NCBI GenBank assembly: GCA_016647705.1
Contig: CM028326.1
Location: forward strand, 3,286,001-3,350,000
Reading direction: 5' to 3'
Origin: Eucommia ulmoides
Taxonomy: Eukaryota; Streptophyta; Magnoliopsida; Garryales; Eucommiaceae
Length of the DNA: 64,000 nucleotides
Shown: one piece after another, positions 60,721 through 64,000 of the stretch
Layout: every line of letters starts with the position of its first letter
Numbering within the stretch: position 1 is the first letter of the stretch
The notes under the pieces: generated by a model
What the model was told of the DNA's origin: nothing
The model's database searches: none
Seen by the model: the letters and a program-made list of their open reading frames with translations, nothing else
Made by a program: the position numbers and the translations under genes

Positions 60721-61063
60721 TTCTAACAAATATACCCCTTAATTTTATTTTTATTTTTTTGTTTTTACACTCATCTCCTCCCTCTTCCTTCCCCTTACAC
60801 CATCTTCTCAGGCAAGAATCTGATTCCGACAGCAAGCACCATATTCTCTCTCTCTCTCTCTATCCCTATCTCATCTTCCAACCCCCCAATCCCCCACCGG
60901 TACCACCACCCTGACCCCCGCCAGTAACAACATTGCCTACCCTCCTCTAGCCCCCCACCCCTGTCCACTGCCTCCCTCTTCTCTCTCTCTCTCTCACATA
61001 CATATTTGCGGGTTATAAATCATCTTCTAACTCTTACGTGAAAGTGAAGAATCCATTATTCAG
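60721..61063. other. C/T-rich region before the LRR exon
   Basis: CT microsatellites and a CCCCCAC-rich tract (60880-60960), then a possible acceptor ATTCAG at 61063. Could be a degenerate element or intron; no coding call. Confidence 0.35.
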
Positions 61064-61821
61064 GTTTGAAATAAATCTGTTTGATCTGCACCAGTGTACA
61101 ACATTCAAGTCTACACAACTTCACACTCTGTCTGGTGTGTGTATTGGTATTGAGCCAAAAGCTTTGGGAATTGCTGAAATGAAACAACTAAGAAAATTAA
61201 AAATCTCTATGATGGGTGCATGTGGAGCTGGTAAAGAGGTTTGTGATTCTGTTAGAGAGATGACTGAACTTCAATCACTAACACTATATACACGGGAGTT
61301 ACCACAAGGAGAACTAAGTCCACCGCATCAGCTCAAGAAGCTCGTATTAGAAGCCACAAAGCTCACAAAAATGCCTTCTTTTCTTGATCAGCGTAGCCTT
61401 CTCCAGGAAATTCGATTATTCAGTTGCTCTCTACATGTGGATCCTTTTCCCGTGCTGGGTGACTTGCCAAACCTCGCCAATCTCACTGTTAAAAATGTCG
61501 ACTGGGGGGAAAAGTTAACTTATGGACAGTGCAGCTTTCCCAATCTCAAGTATTTGAGGATTGTAAAGGCCGGTCATCTGAAAGTGTGGAATCATGCCTC
61601 TGGATCCATGAAAATGTTGGAGACGCTAACAATTGCTCAATGTCCAAATCTACAAAATGTTCCAGACATCTTGCAGCACCTAGAGTCCCTTCAAAAGTGT
61701 GAAATGGACAAAGAACTGTTAGCAAAGATGACGGTTGATGTCACAGAAAATGGTGAGGCTGGACTCTTTCGTGAGTGGGATGGGAAGTACTTGCATCATG
61801 TAGGGGGAGAAGAAAAAACAG
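61064..61821 (+). CDS. LRR exon of a CC-NBS-LRR protein (partial gene)
   Basis: An uninterrupted frame of about 252 codons begins after a possible acceptor (ATTCAG at 61063) and ends at a donor AACAG|GTACTG (61822). Leucine-rich repeats are clear: LHTLSGVCIGIEPKALGIAE, MKQLRKLKISMMG, LQSLTLYTRELP, LKKLVLEATKLTKMPSFL, FPNLKYLRIVKAGHLKVW, LETLTIAQCPNLQNVPDILQ and HLESLQKCEMDKELLAKMTV. These are the C-terminal LRRs of RPM1-like NLRs, where the domain senses effectors or partners. No NBS lies upstream in the window; only a coiled-coil fragment at 54940. The frame is cleaner than any other NLR here, but without the NBS it is not a functional receptor as read. Confidence 0.7.
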
Positions 61822-62844
61822 GTACTGTTTTCCTGAATTGCATAAAAACCTCATATTTGAGATTCATTTTGAATGAATTAGTTTTTCTATTCATTTTCTT
61901 CAAATATCATGAATTGCTGGATTTTAAAGAATATTCGTCCAAGTTGCAGGTTGCGAAAGCCATAGAGCCATCGCCATTTTTCTTTTTGTGTGTTTTTTTC
62001 TTCAATCCAATTATTTTGTATCTTTCAATTAAAATAATTTTTTCTTCCTTTATTTTTTCAATTAAGCAAAAGATAAAAATTCATATTTTTTTGGACGTTT
62101 TTTTGAACAAACAAAGTGGAAAATATTTTCTCTATAAAGCCCTTGCACGTTGAGTTTATTTCATTTCACCCCATATATTTTAAAAGATTATATTCTATCT
62201 ATTCCTATTTTATTATTTTATTACCAGAAAATTATAATTTGTTTTATTATTTTAAAAAAAAAATAGAAGTAAAATAAATATTTATTTATTTATTAGTTTT
62301 AAATATTAAACAAAAAATAAAATAAATGAAAATTAAATTTATATGTTTTAGTTTAATTACACTTTGCACCCTCATGGTTAATTAATATTAAATGACATTT
62401 ATACTCTTTAAAATTTTTATAAGAATTGTTTTATACTATTTAAAGCCATTCCCTGTCATTTTGTCCGAAACAAGAAACTTCCCCTGTCATTTTAAAAATA
62501 TCAATTACTTTGGCCAATTTTTTTTTTGGTAAAAAGACATAAATACCCTATTTTTAAAAATATATTGAGTTAATTACACTTTGCATTAGGGTCTAATTAG
62601 AAGTCATCCAAAATTTTAAGAGTGAAAATATATTTTTGCCTATTCATTCTCACCACCTTCGTCTTCTACTAATTTGATGATCAACCAGCCGCAATTGCAA
62701 AGCAGGAATTGGATTTGCCCTAGAATTCTCGCTACTTCTAAAAGCATATTATTTTTATGTCAAAAATACCCCTAAATTAATTTTTTAATAATAATTATTA
62801 ATTATCCTAAAAATATTCAATATTCCGTCACAACTATAGTAAAT
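61822..62844. other. Downstream of the LRR exon, no gene supported
   Basis: AT-rich; a possible last exon of the LRR gene could lie here but I cannot place it. 62340-62640 contains 'gtttaattacactttgcaccc'-type MITE-like text, twice ('taattacactttgca'). Confidence 0.4.
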
Positions 62845-63400
62845 ATTTTTATCACTATCACAACCAAAATAAATATTCGCTATCATTGTCATCACTAATA
62901 TAACAAATATTTATTATCATCGCCACTACCATTACAACAAAAAATTACTATCACTGCCGCCACAAGGATAAACATTTACAATCAGCATCATCACCATCAC
63001 AACAAATATTTACTAGCATTATCGCCACCAACACAACAAATATTTTTATCACTATTACCACCACAATAAATATTTGATATCAACACTACCACCATAGTAA
63101 ACATCGACTATCACCACAATCGTCACAGTAAAAATTAACCATTATCGTCACCACCACGTAAAAAATTTGCTATCTCCACCGCTATCACCAGAATTAATAT
63201 TTAGTATCATTGTCGCAACCACCACAACAAACATTAAACTGTCATCACGCCACCACTCCTACAGTCCATATTCACTATCACACCACCACAACCATAAATA
63301 TTAATTATTATCACAACAAATATTAACTATTACCACCACGACTACCACAAAAAATTTCGGTATCACCACCATAACCACCACAATAATTAATCAGCAACAA
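62845..63400. repeat. Degenerate minisatellite of CACCACAACAAATATT-type units
   Basis: Roughly 14 units of 35-45 bp alternate a CAC/ATC-rich trinucleotide part ('atcgccaccaacacaac') with 'aaatatttactatc'. Length and sequence vary strongly between units. Confidence 0.8.
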
Positions 63401-63497
63401 ATATCAAAATTATATAAAAAAATACAAATTGTCATTTTAAGATTGAAAAAAAAACTTCAACTTATCGAGAAATAAATTTGTTTCAATATACAAAAAA

Positions 63498-63737
63498 TTG
63501 GGAAAAAAAAAAACTACTGGGAAAAAACATGAAATTGGAAAATTCCAACCTGCCAAATCTGGATTGTCGCCGGACAAATCTTTGTTGGCTGACAACAGTG
63601 ATGAGAGAGAGAGAAATCCGTTTGTGATGTTGTTCGAAGGGGGTGGCGGTGCGGTTGGTGACGTCCTAGTGGAGTTGAATGATGGTGATTGGAGCTACGG
63701 TTATTTGTTGAGGTCCGGCCACCATCAACACAATTGA
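63498..63737 (+). CDS. Small hypothetical frame
   Basis: Open for 79 codons with a Lys-rich start (GKKKTTGKK) and a GGGGAVGDVL segment. No domain recognised, no splice context, followed by a (GA)n run. It may be chance or part of an exon continuing beyond the window. Confidence 0.15.
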   Translation: MGKKKTTGKKHEIGKFQPAKSGLSPDKSLLADNSDERERNPFVMLFEGGGGAVGDVLVELNDGDWSYGYLLRSGHHQHN

Positions 63738-64000
63738 GAGAGAGAGAGAGAGAGAGAATGGTACAAAGAGAGTAGAGAAATAATCCACGGTTTGAGTTTG
63801 GTGTTGATGGGATTAAGAGTTAGTCTCAGTAGAAGATGTCATCTCCCCCCACACTAGTGTTGAGGGGTTCCATTCTCCACCCATGCACTGAGTGTGGGTT
63901 TCTAATACCATCGGTGTTTGGGTGCGTTTATCCGGAAGTGTGAGTACAAAGGCGTATTGACCAATTTTTTTTTTTTTTTATGTTGATAGGGTTAATTTTC
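63738..64000. other. Right edge, unassigned
   Basis: (GA)n at 63738-63760, then moderate-GC sequence ('cacactagtgttgaggggtt') of repeat-like character. No gene. Confidence 0.35.

Overview
The window looks like nuclear DNA of a flowering plant, most likely a eudicot. It is AT-rich, and its two intact genes are intron-containing with canonical GT-AG splice sites. They encode a ZFP1/HIP1-type RING-H2 ubiquitin ligase and a RABA1 (Rab11-class) small GTPase. The rest is dominated by plant-type transposable elements and a cluster of decayed CC-NBS-LRR (NLR) disease-resistance sequences. I cannot name the species.

Layout. 0-7.8 kb: a solo LTR (172-1886, with target-site duplication), a Tourist-type MITE and AT-rich spacer. 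7.86-14.7 kb: the RING-H2 gene on the + strand, with a 5'-UTR intron and five coding exons; its introns carry a SINE, a small MITE and an hAT element, each with recognisable target-site duplications. 15.4-18.9 kb: the RABA1 gene on the - strand with two coding exons; its single intron carries nested MITEs, and a GA microsatellite abuts the 5' splice site. 19.1-27.0 kb: the 3' part of a Ty3/gypsy Tat-lineage element on the - strand, with a decayed RNaseH-integrase, an antisense extra ORF, 19 copies of a ~100-bp repeat with an internal palindrome, a polypurine tract and a 3' LTR.

27.2-45.4 kb: an NLR pseudogene complex. Two NLR pseudogenes face each other as a large inverted duplication (27.2-33.08 and 33.1-37.0 kb; the left arm is split by a 2.1-kb solo LTR). 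They are followed by five tandem ~1.71-kb units, each keeping only an LRR piece plus flanking DNA, and then by a longer NLR pseudogene carrying a 409-bp TRIM element. 45.8-48.4 kb: a 2.6-kb solo LTR. 49.7-55.1 kb: more NLR debris, split by an LTR-like fragment and by a complete 3.2-kb non-autonomous LTR retrotransposon that encodes only Gag and protease. 54.3-64 kb: a SINE, a Mutator-like MITE with a 9-bp target-site duplication, an AT-rich satellite-like array, an open LRR exon of an NLR, and a trinucleotide-rich minisatellite.

The two housekeeping genes are convergent and look functional. I see no intact NLR. The NLR block appears to have been amplified after inactivation and then used as an insertion target by several element classes. 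The interrupted NLR reading frames and duplicated target sites let most insertions be placed to the base. All calls come from reading the sequence; no database search was possible.
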